Assembly (NCBI GenBank): GCA_023416585.1 | Contig: JAEZHM010000003.1 | Span: 1 to 35,788, forward strand | Source of the DNA: Bacillota bacterium | GTDB lineage: Bacteria > Bacillota > Clostridia > Christensenellales > Aristaeellaceae | DNA: 35,788 nucleotides | Reading direction: 5' to 3' | In this document: positions 24,372 to 32,303 of the stretch, piece by piece | How the letters are laid out: every line of letters starts with the position of its first letter | Numbering within the stretch: position 1 is the first letter of the stretch | The notes under the pieces: generated by a model | What the model was told of the DNA's origin: nothing | The model's database searches: none | The model's input: only the letters and a program-made list of their open reading frames with translations | Position numbers and translations under genes: made by a program

Positions 24372-25505
24372 ATGGAACGCATCTTTCATTCTCACAAGGA
24401 CCTGATGCTGGAAGCGATGGGTTACCTTAGCCTGCTGGCGGGAGATGCATCCCTGGATGCCACATTAAGCAGGCTGGAGGGGCTGTATGCCGAAGTAATC
24501 GATGCGTCCCGGTTCAAAATGCGCATGGAACCCGTGCGTTCCCTGGCCAATGCCATCAGCCAGCACTATACTTTAGACCCCAAGGAGTTGGAGCGCTTTT
24601 TCCGCCCCTTCTCCATTGGTCAGGGAAGCCTTTCACAATTGCTGGTTATGTCGTTCTACGAACCAACCATTTCCGACTGGTCCGAGCAGTTAAAGAATAT
24701 CCGCAAGAAATTTGCCGAATATGCGAAAGATGCGGCGCCCTCCCTGCAACAGCTCAATATCGGCCGCCTTTTCGACGATACCGATACGGACAGCAAGGAA
24801 GAACAGCGCTCCCTTGTGGAACAGTTGGATGATACGGGCCTTGTGGATGGGGAGAAATGGCAGATACTCAGGGTTATACAAGATGCCGGCCCCTATCTTG
24901 AACAGCTGACCGCAATACTTATGCCGGTAAAATCGCTGATTGAGGAAAACATTTCTCTCATTCAGCCGGCGCTTGAAGATACCTTAAAGCGGTGGCAGGC
25001 TTATTTCGAGAGGGTTTCCTTTGAATCTTTCCTGTCGGAAAACATCGGAATAAAGCCGGGTGACATGAACGGTTACATGCTGCACATCTACCCTTCCATT
25101 TTCGATTGCAGCTCTATCGCAATAAACATGGAATCAGAGATCAAGACCTTCTACATGCAGATCGGTGTATGCCTCCAGGAGGGTATGAGCGTAAAGACGC
25201 TGCCGCTGGAAAGCTTCCTTCTCCTGGAGGGCTTAAAAGCGCTGTCGGACAAGAGCAAGCTAAATATCCTCTCCCACATTCGCGACAGGCGTTCCTACGG
25301 ACAGGCTCTGGCAAGGGAAACGGGCCTGTCCACCGCCACTATCTCCCATCATATGAGCGCCCTCATCAATTGCGGCTTCATCCGCCTGGAGCGTGTGGAA
25401 AACCGTATTTATTACCATATGGATAAAGAAAACCTTCAAAGGTTCCTTAAAAAGCTTTCTTTATACCTGTTAAGCGGCGACGGAGCCGATGTGCCTCTTT
25501 CCTGA
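24372..25505 (+). CDS. ArsR-family winged-helix regulator with large N-terminal domain
   Basis: The 377-residue protein ends in an ArsR-type winged helix (about 288-365). It contains LKALSDKSKLNILSHIRD, the recognition helix STATISHHMSALINCGFI and the wing RVENRIYYHMD. The first 280 residues form a helical domain not seen in short ArsR repressors and likely sense a ligand. No cysteine metal site (ELCVCDL-type) is visible, so metal sensing is unlikely. The ATG at 24372 follows AAAGGAG. It is in an operon with the MFS permease, the probable target. Confidence 0.88.
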   Translation: MERIFHSHKDLMLEAMGYLSLLAGDASLDATLSRLEGLYAEVIDASRFKMRMEPVRSLANAISQHYTLDPKELERFFRPFSIGQGSLSQLLVMSFYEPTISDWSEQLKNIRKKFAEYAKDAAPSLQQLNIGRLFDDTDTDSKEEQRSLVEQLDDTGLVDGEKWQILRVIQDAGPYLEQLTAILMPVKSLIEENISLIQPALEDTLKRWQAYFERVSFESFLSENIGIKPGDMNGYMLHIYPSIFDCSSIAINMESEIKTFYMQIGVCLQEGMSVKTLPLESFLLLEGLKALSDKSKLNILSHIRDRRSYGQALARETGLSTATISHHMSALINCGFIRLERVENRIYYHMDKENLQRFLKKLSLYLLSGDGADVPLS

Positions 25506-25507
25506 TG

Positions 25508-25536
25508 TCATAACTCCCCTCCCCCATGCATACCTT
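25508..25536 (+). promoter_or_regulatory. SigE-type mother-cell promoter of spoIVA
   Basis: TCATAAC (25508-25514), 14 bp, then CATACCTT (25529-25536). This fits the SigE pattern (ATA-containing -35, CATAC-containing -10), and spoIVA is SigE-controlled in known spore-formers. It starts 3 bp after the stop of the regulator gene. Confidence 0.65.
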
Positions 25537-25565
25537 TCATCAAGCGGATGCGAGGAGGGAAACTC

Positions 25566-27176
25566 ATGGATACTGCAAAGCAGTTCAATTTGTATCAGGA
25601 TATTGCAGAGCGCACCGGCGGCGATGTATACATCGGCGTGGTGGGCCCGGTGCGTACCGGGAAGAGTACCTTCATCTCCCGGTTCATGGAGGAACTGGTG
25701 CTGCCCCGCATGCCTGCCGGACCGGTGAAGGACCGCCTGGCCGACGAGCTTCCCCAGGGCGGCTCAGGCCGCACCATCATGACCACCCAGCCCAAATTCG
25801 TGCCGGGAGAGGCTGTGGAAGTCTTTTTGCAGGACAGCACGCCTGTGAAGGTTCGGATGGTGGACTCTGTAGGGTATCTCGTAAAGGGAGCCCTGGGCAC
25901 AACGGAAAACGAAGCTGCCCGCATGGTGCACACCCCCTGGTTCGATCAGGACATCCCCTTTGAGCAGGCGGCGGAGATCGGCACCCGCAAAGTCATCAAC
26001 GACCACGCCACCATCGGCATGGTGGTCACCACCGACGGCTCCATTACCGACATTCCCCGCAGTGCCTATGTAGACGCAGAGGAGCGGGTGGTGAACGAGC
26101 TGAAAGCCCTCGGCAAGCCTTTCGTGCTGGTATTAAATAGCGCTACGCCGGAAACGGCAGAGGCCGCAGCGCTGCAAAAATCGCTGCAACTAAAGTATGA
26201 CGTGCCCACACTGCTACTCAACGTCAAGCAAATGGGCTTAAGTGACATTCAGGGTGTGCTGGAGAAAATCCTCTATGAGTTTCCGCTTCGGGAAGTGCGC
26301 CTGAACGTTCCAGCCTGGCTCAATGCTCTGGATATCAACCACTGGCTGGCCACCCACGTACTGGAAGGCGTGCGCCAGGGCGGCAAGAACATAAAGCGCA
26401 TGCGGGATAAGGAAGTGTTTGCCCATGCCTTCGACGGTTCCCCCTATTCCGCCGGGCTGCAAAACGACGGCGCGGAGCTGGGCGAAGGCCGGGTCACCTA
26501 TAACCTGCCACTGACGGAGGGATTGTTCAACCGCATCCTGGGCGAGGAATGCGGCACAGAAATCAAGGGCGACGCCCATCTGCTGGCTCTGATGAAGGAA
26601 TTGGTGGCAGCCAAGGCGGAATACGACCATGTGGCCGACGCCTTGCGGGCTGTGCGTGAAACAGGCTACGGACTGGTGACGCCCGCCATGAACGAGCTTA
26701 CGCTGCAGGAACCGGAGATCGTGCGCCAGGGCAGCCGCTTCGGCGTCAAGCTAAAGGCCCATGCGCCTTCCCTGCACCTGATACGGGTGGACATCGAAAC
26801 GGAGGTCTCCCCGGTGGTCGGCACCGAAAAGCAATCGGAGGAACTGGTGCGCTACCTGATGGATGAGTTTGAAAACGATCCCCAGCGCATCTGGAGCACC
26901 GATTTCTTCGGCAAGAGCTTGCATGACCTGGTGCGGGAGGGATTGTCCAACAAACTGATGCGCATGCCTTCCGACGCCAGGGAAAAGGTACAGGAAACAC
27001 TGACACGAATCATCAATGAGGGCTCGGGCGGAATGATCTGCATACTGCTGTATAATGAAGGAGCTGACGAAGTCAGCTCCTTCATTTTATCTTTTCGCAC
27101 GATTTCCCTGTATGCCTTCGCACCGTCCTGCTCTTCACTTGGCCGGTGCAGGGCATACGGGTGGGAAATCGCGTAA
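25566..27176 (+). CDS. spoIVA: Stage IV sporulation protein A with 41-residue read-through extension
   Basis: SpoIVA is the ATPase that polymerises on the forespore to form the basement layer of the coat. Walker A is GPVRTGKST (27-35) and the MVDSVGY segment follows. The conserved family end (GGMICILL) is reached at residue 495, the usual full length. Instead of stopping, the frame continues for 41 unrelated residues through a terminator-like hairpin (27054-27086), giving 536 residues. Removing the extra TA in TATAAT at 27051-27056 would restore TAA directly after ILL. This is a real stop-loss or a sequencing error. The ATG at 25566 follows GAGGAGGG; the frame's earlier ATG would swallow that site. 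Confidence 0.95.
   Translation: MDTAKQFNLYQDIAERTGGDVYIGVVGPVRTGKSTFISRFMEELVLPRMPAGPVKDRLADELPQGGSGRTIMTTQPKFVPGEAVEVFLQDSTPVKVRMVDSVGYLVKGALGTTENEAARMVHTPWFDQDIPFEQAAEIGTRKVINDHATIGMVVTTDGSITDIPRSAYVDAEERVVNELKALGKPFVLVLNSATPETAEAAALQKSLQLKYDVPTLLLNVKQMGLSDIQGVLEKILYEFPLREVRLNVPAWLNALDINHWLATHVLEGVRQGGKNIKRMRDKEVFAHAFDGSPYSAGLQNDGAELGEGRVTYNLPLTEGLFNRILGEECGTEIKGDAHLLALMKELVAAKAEYDHVADALRAVRETGYGLVTPAMNELTLQEPEIVRQGSRFGVKLKAHAPSLHLIRVDIETEVSPVVGTEKQSEELVRYLMDEFENDPQRIWSTDFFGKSLHDLVREGLSNKLMRMPSDAREKVQETLTRIINEGSGGMICILLYNEGADEVSSFILSFRTISLYAFAPSCSSLGRCRAYGWEIA
27054..27095 (+). terminator. spoIVA terminator hairpin, now inside the open frame
   Basis: A perfect 15-bp stem, 27054-27068 with 27072-27086, has a GAA loop and is followed by TTATCTTTT. 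It begins 3 nt after the last conserved SpoIVA codons, where a terminator should be. Confidence 0.8.
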
Positions 27177-27181
27177 GGAAT

Positions 27182-27196
27182 GCTTGCTTCGCAAGC
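27182..27196. repeat. Small hairpin downstream of spoIVA
   Basis: GCTTGC and GCAAGC form a 6-bp stem with a 3-nt loop. It lies between spoIVA and the convergent metallo-beta-lactamase gene. Together with the following GCCCCGCCCGACCGGC stretch it resembles a dispersed intergenic repeat, though this cannot be confirmed within one window. Confidence 0.3.
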
Positions 27197-27234
27197 GCCC
27201 CGCCCGACCGGCAAAGCCAGTCGAGACGATTATA

Positions 27235-27260
27235 AACGAGGGGGCTTCGGCCCCCTCGTT
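27235..27260 (-). terminator. UUCG/CGAA-capped terminator of the metallo-beta-lactamase gene
   Basis: A perfect 11-bp stem, AACGAGGGGGC with GCCCCCTCGTT, has a 4-nt loop (TTCG on the plus strand). On the minus strand TTTATAAT overlaps and follows the stem, consistent with termination of the gene ending at 27320. No T-run follows on the plus strand. Confidence 0.6.
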
Positions 27261-27319
27261 GCTCCCCTTAGTTTGATAGCTCTTAAGCCCGGTCCTCAGA
27301 ATCTTTCTTATTTCTTCAC

Positions 27320-28534
27320 TTACTCCTCCGTCATCCCATTATCGATCTGGGCCACCGGCCTGCCATAGGGGTCATAAAGGACAGCCACGTCCTTTTTTTT
27401 GTTATGCCAAACGTTTTTATCGTCAAACCGCCAGTCGCACGCTCCCGGTGTATTCAGTGAGCCGAGCCGTGCGAAAGCGCCAGGTGGGAGCGTAGCATTG
27501 TCGGGGAAGAAGAAAATTTCCTCGCCCCTTACGGAAAACACGTACCAGCCCGCCAGGGATACCGATTCAGAACCTGCATTGCTTATCGTCAGTGCATCCT
27601 GTTCCGTATCAAGCGATGTGAGGCGAACAGCGCTGTTTATAGCGGGAGTGCTCTTCCATTCCACAGCCTCCGCAACGGCCTTTTGATCCTTCAATGTTAC
27701 CAGTATGCCGCCCTTGGCATCCTGGGTGACAGCGATCTTGGCACCGGCGCGTTTTAAGGAAAACAGCACGGTAGGATGCGGTGTATCAGGCTCTTCCTGG
27801 GAATTGGTTGAAACCACTGCCACCTGCGGAGATACAAGCCGTACAAAGGCTGCGGAGGTCGTGTCATTCTCCCCGTGGTGCGATACCTTCAAAACCTCGC
27901 TTTGCGTAAAGCTGCCCACCGCCATCAGCGTGCTTTCTTGCGTAAACTCCATATCACCGGTCAGAAGAATGCTGCCGTGCGGCGTTTGAAGCCGCATCAC
28001 CAGGGAATTGTTGTTTTCATTATCCTCGTCGAGCGTGATAGGCCCCAGTACTTTGAAAGAGGATGCTTCGGATACTGTCACCGTATCCCCCGCCTTGAGC
28101 CAGATGGGCTGCTTGCCCCGTTGTGCTGCCGCCAGGGGAAGCGGGTGATTGTCCGGCTTAATACCTGTATACATGGCAGAGCCATACCATTCGTTCACTG
28201 CAATGTTGCTCTTGGATAATAACTCCATTCCGCCCTGATGGTCCTTGTCCGTATGGGTCAAAAATACACCGTCCAGCCTGGTCACCGATAGTGCATCCAG
28301 TGCCGTCCACAAAGCACCCCAGGATTGTTTCGTACCGGTATCCACCAAATATACTTTGCCATCTACCCAAATAATCAGACTATCGGCTTTTCCCACATTG
28401 ACAGCCACAAGCTTTACACCGCTTACCTCCTGCTCCGCCAGGGCTTTGGGTTCCCGGCGAACGGAAAGAGGCACGGCGGCAGCCAGCGCCAAAAGGGCGA
28501 TTACTGCAATTGTCCACACTTTTTTGACACGCAC
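27320..28534 (-). CDS. Secreted metallo-beta-lactamase-fold (ComEC-like) and lamin-tail domain protein
   Basis: The 404-residue protein has a signal/anchor helix (about 5-25). An MBL-fold hydrolase domain of the ComEC/Rec2 C-terminal type follows (NVGKADSLII, LVDTGT, the metal motif HTDKDH at 94-99, TGDME, VSHHGEND). The C-terminal beta domain (about 295-400) has lamin-tail features. Such secreted MBL proteins are thought to cleave phosphodiesters, possibly extracellular nucleic acid; the substrate is not known. There is no channel domain, so it is not full ComEC. The GTG start at 28534 has AAGGAGGGG at good spacing. Confidence 0.88.
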   Translation of the reverse strand: MRVKKVWTIAVIALLALAAAVPLSVRREPKALAEQEVSGVKLVAVNVGKADSLIIWVDGKVYLVDTGTKQSWGALWTALDALSVTRLDGVFLTHTDKDHQGGMELLSKSNIAVNEWYGSAMYTGIKPDNHPLPLAAAQRGKQPIWLKAGDTVTVSEASSFKVLGPITLDEDNENNNSLVMRLQTPHGSILLTGDMEFTQESTLMAVGSFTQSEVLKVSHHGENDTTSAAFVRLVSPQVAVVSTNSQEEPDTPHPTVLFSLKRAGAKIAVTQDAKGGILVTLKDQKAVAEAVEWKSTPAINSAVRLTSLDTEQDALTISNAGSESVSLAGWYVFSVRGEEIFFFPDNATLPPGAFARLGSLNTPGACDWRFDDKNVWHNKKKDVAVLYDPYGRPVAQIDNGMTEE

Positions 28535-28569
28535 ACCTACCCCTCCTTAAGGATGGACGAGCCTTTCAA

Positions 28570-28598
28570 ATTATAACAGCTTTTTCCCCATCCGGCAA
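28570..28598 (-). promoter_or_regulatory. Sigma-A promoter of the metallo-beta-lactamase gene
   Basis: On the minus strand TTGCCG (28598-28593) and TATAAT (28575-28570) are 17 bp apart, 36 bp upstream of the GTG start. Confidence 0.75.
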
Positions 28599-28655
28599 AC
28601 AGTATTGTTTTTCTAAAAAAGGCGCAACATACCCATGGAAAAGGAGGAGATTGAC

Positions 28656-29780
28656 TTGATTTTAAGCAGGCACCCCCTTGAAAATATCCGTGTCGTCCAG
28701 TATGGCTGCGGCAAAATGGCAAAGGTCATCATCAAATACCTGTACGACAAGGGAGCGCGGGTAGTGGGCGCCATCGACGCGGACCCGGAGCTTTCAGACG
28801 TGGACGTCGGTGATTTTGCGGGTCTGGGCTTTGAAACAGGCGTAAAAATCGTCAAGGATGCAAATGGCATCCTGGATGGCTGCCGCCCCCATATCGTCAT
28901 CCTTACCATGGAAAGTTTCATGCAGGATATGCATGCCGCCATGACGGAATGCGCCATCCGGGGCATCAATATGATCACCGCCTGTGAAGAGGCGGTATAC
29001 GCTTGGACCACCGCCCCCGGCATCACCAATCAATTGGACGCACTGTGCAAGAAAACAGGGTGCACCTTATATGGCACCGGCATGCAGGATGTATATTGGG
29101 TGAACATGGTGGCCTGCGTGGCCGGCGGCATCCACCGCATCTCCCAAATTGAAGGTACAGTCAGCTACAATGTGGAGGATTACGGCATCGCGCTTGCCCG
29201 TGCCCACGGCGTGGGGCTGGACCCCCAGCAGTTCGACCGGGAGATCGCAAGCCAGGAAGCACCGCCAGCCTATGTGTGGAACTCCACAGAAGTGCTGTGT
29301 GCCAAATTGGGCTGGACCATTGCCTCCATCAAGCAAAAGGCCGTGCCCGTCTTTGCCGACAAGGAAATGTACAGCCATACTCTGGAAAAGAACATCCCAA
29401 AAGGCAATGCCATCGGCATGTCGGCTGTGGTTACCGCCATCACCCATCAGGGACCTGTGGTGCAGGCGCAATGCATCGGCAAGGTGTATGCCCCGGAGGA
29501 AGGCGATATGTGCGACTGGAAAATTTATGGCACGCCGGATACCGCTTTCTCCATTCAAAAGCCGGACACTGTCGCCCATTCCTGCGCCACCATTGTCAAC
29601 CGCATCCCCGATGTGATAAATGCCCCGCCGGGCTACATCACCATGGAGAAGCTGCCCTACGCCTCTTTCCTCTCCTACCCCATGCACATGATGGTGAACA
29701 ACTGGGATACCCTCATGGGCAGCAAAATGAGGCCCGAACCAGTTTACGCCCCGCCCAGCGGGTTTGGGCAGTATCAATGA
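28656..29780 (+). CDS. 2,4-diaminopentanoate dehydrogenase-like / DapB-fold oxidoreductase
   Basis: The protein has an N-terminal Rossmann fold (VVQYGCGKMAKVIIKYL, then VVGAIDAD) and a DapB-like C-terminal domain. It resembles 2,4-diaminopentanoate dehydrogenase of clostridial ornithine fermentation and related dihydrodipicolinate-reductase-like enzymes. No other ornithine-pathway gene is adjacent, so the substrate is uncertain. The frame opens with ATG at 28635, but AAGGAGGAG lies inside it, six bases before a TTG at 28656; I favour the TTG (374 residues). It is divergent from the metallo-beta-lactamase gene and ends at a terminator (29787-29824). Confidence 0.8.
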   Translation: MILSRHPLENIRVVQYGCGKMAKVIIKYLYDKGARVVGAIDADPELSDVDVGDFAGLGFETGVKIVKDANGILDGCRPHIVILTMESFMQDMHAAMTECAIRGINMITACEEAVYAWTTAPGITNQLDALCKKTGCTLYGTGMQDVYWVNMVACVAGGIHRISQIEGTVSYNVEDYGIALARAHGVGLDPQQFDREIASQEAPPAYVWNSTEVLCAKLGWTIASIKQKAVPVFADKEMYSHTLEKNIPKGNAIGMSAVVTAITHQGPVVQAQCIGKVYAPEEGDMCDWKIYGTPDTAFSIQKPDTVAHSCATIVNRIPDVINAPPGYITMEKLPYASFLSYPMHMMVNNWDTLMGSKMRPEPVYAPPSGFGQYQ

Positions 29781-29786
29781 TCGCAA

Positions 29787-29824
29787 AGCCCCTGCCTTCA
29801 AATGAAGCCAGGGGCTAGCTTTTT
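29787..29824 (+). terminator. Terminator after the dehydrogenase gene
   Basis: AGCCCCTG (29787-29794) pairs with CAGGGGCT (29809-29816), and an inner CTTC/GAAG stem lies beyond a C-C mismatch. AGC and five T follow. It lies just before the end of the convergent encapsulin gene. Confidence 0.85.
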
Positions 29825-29868
29825 AACAGATGCAATTGCAACCGCAGTCAATTGGCAACCTTTTCGCG

Positions 29869-30684
29869 TTACTCAAAAACCACGATCGCCTGCTTGCGTT
29901 TGATACGAAGCAGAACAGATTCCAGTACGCGGAAGGAATGGTTAAGGTCCTTTTGCTCCAGGTAGGCCGCCGCAAGATCCTGTCCTACCACCAGATCCAT
30001 GTTTTCAGGCTGCGGACATACGAGCAAAGCCTGATCCTTGCCAAGCACCGGTGTCTTGAATACGAGCCCGTTTAAGAGCTTGCTTACACGGTCAATTTCC
30101 AATAGGCCTGTGCCCGGCTGCAGCCGCTGCATCTGCATAAACAGATTGGGGCTCAACACAAGCGCATAGGCACCGTAGACGCCTTTGGAAACCAGCATCT
30201 CAATGGCAGCCGCAACATCCGAAAATGCATTCTCCCCTGCCGCCCAGTCTTTCTTCTTCAGCTTGCCAGCGCCGCTTACGGTAAGCAATCCTTCGTAGCC
30301 CAAATTTTGCTTTCCCGAAAAGATCAACCGGTCTTCCTTCAACGCACAGGCCTGGGCAGCAGCCATGGCACGGGACAAATCAAGAGGAGTGCCTGACTTC
30401 TCGCTGCCTGCCACTTCCTTGGCAAAAATGGTGAAATCCTCATAGATGGTCGGGATTTCCACAAGCCGTCTTCCCTGTGTGGTGATGAAGCCGTCATCCA
30501 GCAATTCATCCTTTGCATCGGCATCATCAATGTGGATGCTCCCCACGCCGATGCCCAAAGGCCCGAAAAGATGTAAAATCCTTCTTCCTGTCAACACATT
30601 TTGCGCCGCCTTCACAACGGCAGCGTCAATCTGCTCCCAAACAGCTGTATCAATCGGGGATGATTCCCTGGCCAAATAGTCCAT
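29869..30684 (-). CDS. Encapsulin shell protein (family 1, linocin-type)
   Basis: The 271-residue protein has the HK97-like shell fold of family 1 encapsulins. It opens MDYLARESSPI, then shows WEQIDAAVVKAAQNVLTGRRIL and GPLGIGVGSI, the E-loop region near LVEIPTIYEDFTIF, and a C-terminal HSFRVLESVLLRI strand. About 60 subunits assemble a protein cage that packages cargo carrying a short C-terminal peptide. The ATG at 30684 follows AAGGAGG, 27 bp after the ferritin-like cargo gene on the same strand. Together they make an iron-storage compartment. Confidence 0.95.
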   Translation of the reverse strand: MDYLARESSPIDTAVWEQIDAAVVKAAQNVLTGRRILHLFGPLGIGVGSIHIDDADAKDELLDDGFITTQGRRLVEIPTIYEDFTIFAKEVAGSEKSGTPLDLSRAMAAAQACALKEDRLIFSGKQNLGYEGLLTVSGAGKLKKKDWAAGENAFSDVAAAIEMLVSKGVYGAYALVLSPNLFMQMQRLQPGTGLLEIDRVSKLLNGLVFKTPVLGKDQALLVCPQPENMDLVVGQDLAAAYLEQKDLNHSFRVLESVLLRIKRKQAIVVFE

Positions 30685-30711
30685 TCCTGATGCCTCCTTC
30701 CCAGCGTATGC

Positions 30712-31086
30712 TCACTTGCCCAACAGGCTTCCTACGGTTGCCTTTCCGGTATTCTCCCCGTGTGAGGGTGCCGCATCAGGCGTTGAGATACCCAGCTCTT
30801 CCAGCATTTCCTGCACTTCCGCTTTCCCTGAGGCAAAAAATTCGGCTTCCTTGGGATCAAGGGCATACAAAAGCGTCATCAATTCGCCCACATGTGCTTT
30901 TTCCTCGTCACGGATATCCCCAATCACCTTTTTCGCCAGCTCAATGTCCGTAGCCTGCACATGCGCGTCGTAGAGATAGATAGCCTCAAGCTCGCCTGCA
31001 ATATCCAGCCGGATCGCCTGAATGAGTTCTTCCTTCGTCAGTTTTCGCGGCACATTGCCCTGAAAGGGGTTTGCAAAATTTGGCAT
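30712..31086 (-). CDS. Encapsulated ferritin-like cargo protein
   Basis: The 124-residue, two-helix protein matches encapsulated ferritin (EncFtn). Glu32, Glu62 and His65 fall exactly at the ferroxidase positions known for this family, within GELEAIYLYDAH and RDEEKAHVGE. After a Ser/Pro/Gly linker it ends TVGSLLGK, an encapsulin targeting peptide. It should oxidise ferrous iron inside the shell. The ATG at 31086 has a GGAG site. It precedes the encapsulin gene and follows the nitroreductase gene on the same strand. Confidence 0.95.
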   Translation of the reverse strand: MPNFANPFQGNVPRKLTKEELIQAIRLDIAGELEAIYLYDAHVQATDIELAKKVIGDIRDEEKAHVGELMTLLYALDPKEAEFFASGKAEVQEMLEELGISTPDAAPSHGENTGKATVGSLLGK

Positions 31087-31221
31087 ACTCTCACTCTCCG
31101 ATTCGAATTGATTTGTCTGTTTTTTTATTGTTCGCCTTTAATATAGCCATTTTCCTTCCAACTGAAACATTTTTCGCCTCAATCCAAATACAACATCCAA
31201 AGTATGTATGCAGAACAGCCT

Positions 31222-31782
31222 TTATGCGAGAATGGTAATCTTTCCATCCTCCACCGGATGCTTCTCCTTCCCGGCAGCAGGATGGCCCACTGCAATCGCG
31301 ATCTGGAAGGAGGATCCTTTGGGGAAATCCAACGCTTTCTCCAACGTTTCCTTCTGCGGCCCCTCAAATGCGGCCCTGGGCATACCCAGGATCACGCTGC
31401 CCAGCCCAAGGCTGTGGGCTGCCAAAGCGATGTTCTGCACTGCGATGCCGCAATCCAAAATGGCATAGCGGCCTTCGGAGTTTGCGGAAATAAAGATCAC
31501 TGTAGGGGCATGATGAAAAATCGTGTACGCAGGCTCGTTTAAACGGGCCAAAAACGCTTCATCTGCGTCTTTTTTCATTTGATCCACAGCAGCACGGTTG
31601 ATTTGCTCAATCAGTTCTTGATTCTGCACCACAGTAAAGTGCCAGGGCTGGCTGTTACGGGCGCTGGGAGAAGACACCGCAACCGACAGTAAGACATCCA
31701 ACTGTTCCTTGGAAACCTGCTCCCCTGTGTATGCGCGGATGCTGCGCCGCTGATCGATTGCCTGCAATACGGGATTGGTCAT
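31222..31782 (-). CDS. Nitroreductase-family flavoprotein
   Basis: The 186-residue protein has the FMN-binding nitroreductase fold. RRSIRAY near the start, SSPSARNSQPWHF for FMN contacts, and the GIAVQNIALAAHSLGLGS helix with GMPRA are visible. Such enzymes reduce nitro compounds, quinones or flavins with NAD(P)H. The ATG at 31782 follows AAGGAGG; the frame to 31815 is less likely. It lies 135 bp upstream of the encapsulated ferritin gene on the same strand and is divergent from tadA. It might supply electrons for iron release from the compartment, but no encapsulin targeting peptide is seen at its C-terminus. Confidence 0.92.
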   Translation of the reverse strand: MTNPVLQAIDQRRSIRAYTGEQVSKEQLDVLLSVAVSSPSARNSQPWHFTVVQNQELIEQINRAAVDQMKKDADEAFLARLNEPAYTIFHHAPTVIFISANSEGRYAILDCGIAVQNIALAAHSLGLGSVILGMPRAAFEGPQKETLEKALDFPKGSSFQIAIAVGHPAAGKEKHPVEDGKITILA

Positions 31783-31794
31783 ACAAATGCCTCC

Positions 31795-31823
31795 TTGTCT
31801 GAGATTTCCTGCCATGGTATGAT
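31795..31823 (+). promoter_or_regulatory. Sigma-A promoter of tadA
   Basis: TTGTCT (31795-31800) and TATGAT (31818-31823) are 17 bp apart. The expected transcript start, near 31830, lies at an ATG and so argues for the downstream TTG start of tadA. A second TATGAT copy is at 31829-31834. Confidence 0.65.
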
Positions 31824-31850
31824 ACAGGTATGATAGAGGAGGGATGGCCC

Positions 31851-32303
31851 TTGACCGATCATGAAGCGTTCATGCGCCTGGCGCTTGATGAGGCCAGGCT
31901 GGCAAAGGAAACGGGAGAAGTTCCGGTGGGTGCCGTGGTGGTGCATGAAGGCAGGGTTATTGCCGCATGCCACAACCTGCGGGAATCCTCGCTCGATCCA
32001 ACGGCCCACGCCGAGATACTGGCGCTTCGGAAGGCCGCAAGTGTTCTTTCCGCCAGGCGTCTTTCCGGATGCACCCTATATGTAACCTTGGAGCCCTGCC
32101 CCATGTGCGCCGGGGCCATCGTCATGGCGCAGGCGGACGCGTGCTTCTTCGCCGCCTATGACCCCATACAGGGCTGCTGCGGCAGCTTGTACGATATCCC
32201 CCAGGATCCAGCCTTCAGTCATCACACAAGGATCGTGGGCGGCATCCTGGAAAAGGAAGCCAAAGCTCTTCTTCAGGATTTTTTCGCCGCGAGACGTTCT
32301 TAG
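31851..32303 (+). CDS. tadA: tRNA adenosine-34 deaminase TadA
   Basis: TadA converts adenosine 34 of tRNA-Arg(ACG) to inosine. The 150-residue protein has the deaminase zinc site: His53 and Glu55 in HAE, and Cys83 and Cys86 in PCPMC. The frame can start at ATG 31830, but that codon lies at the predicted transcription start. GAGGAGGG lies inside that frame, 7 nt before a TTG at 31851. The TTG gives the normal N-terminus (MTDHEAFMRLALDEA), so I chose it. Its stop overlaps the hisC stop on the opposite strand. Confidence 0.95.
   Translation: MTDHEAFMRLALDEARLAKETGEVPVGAVVVHEGRVIAACHNLRESSLDPTAHAEILALRKAASVLSARRLSGCTLYVTLEPCPMCAGAIVMAQADACFFAAYDPIQGCCGSLYDIPQDPAFSHHTRIVGGILEKEAKALLQDFFAARRS

Noticed and set aside
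28635..28655. ATG start of the dehydrogenase at 28635
   Set aside because: No ribosome binding site precedes it, and a strong one lies inside it before the TTG at 28656. It remains possible.
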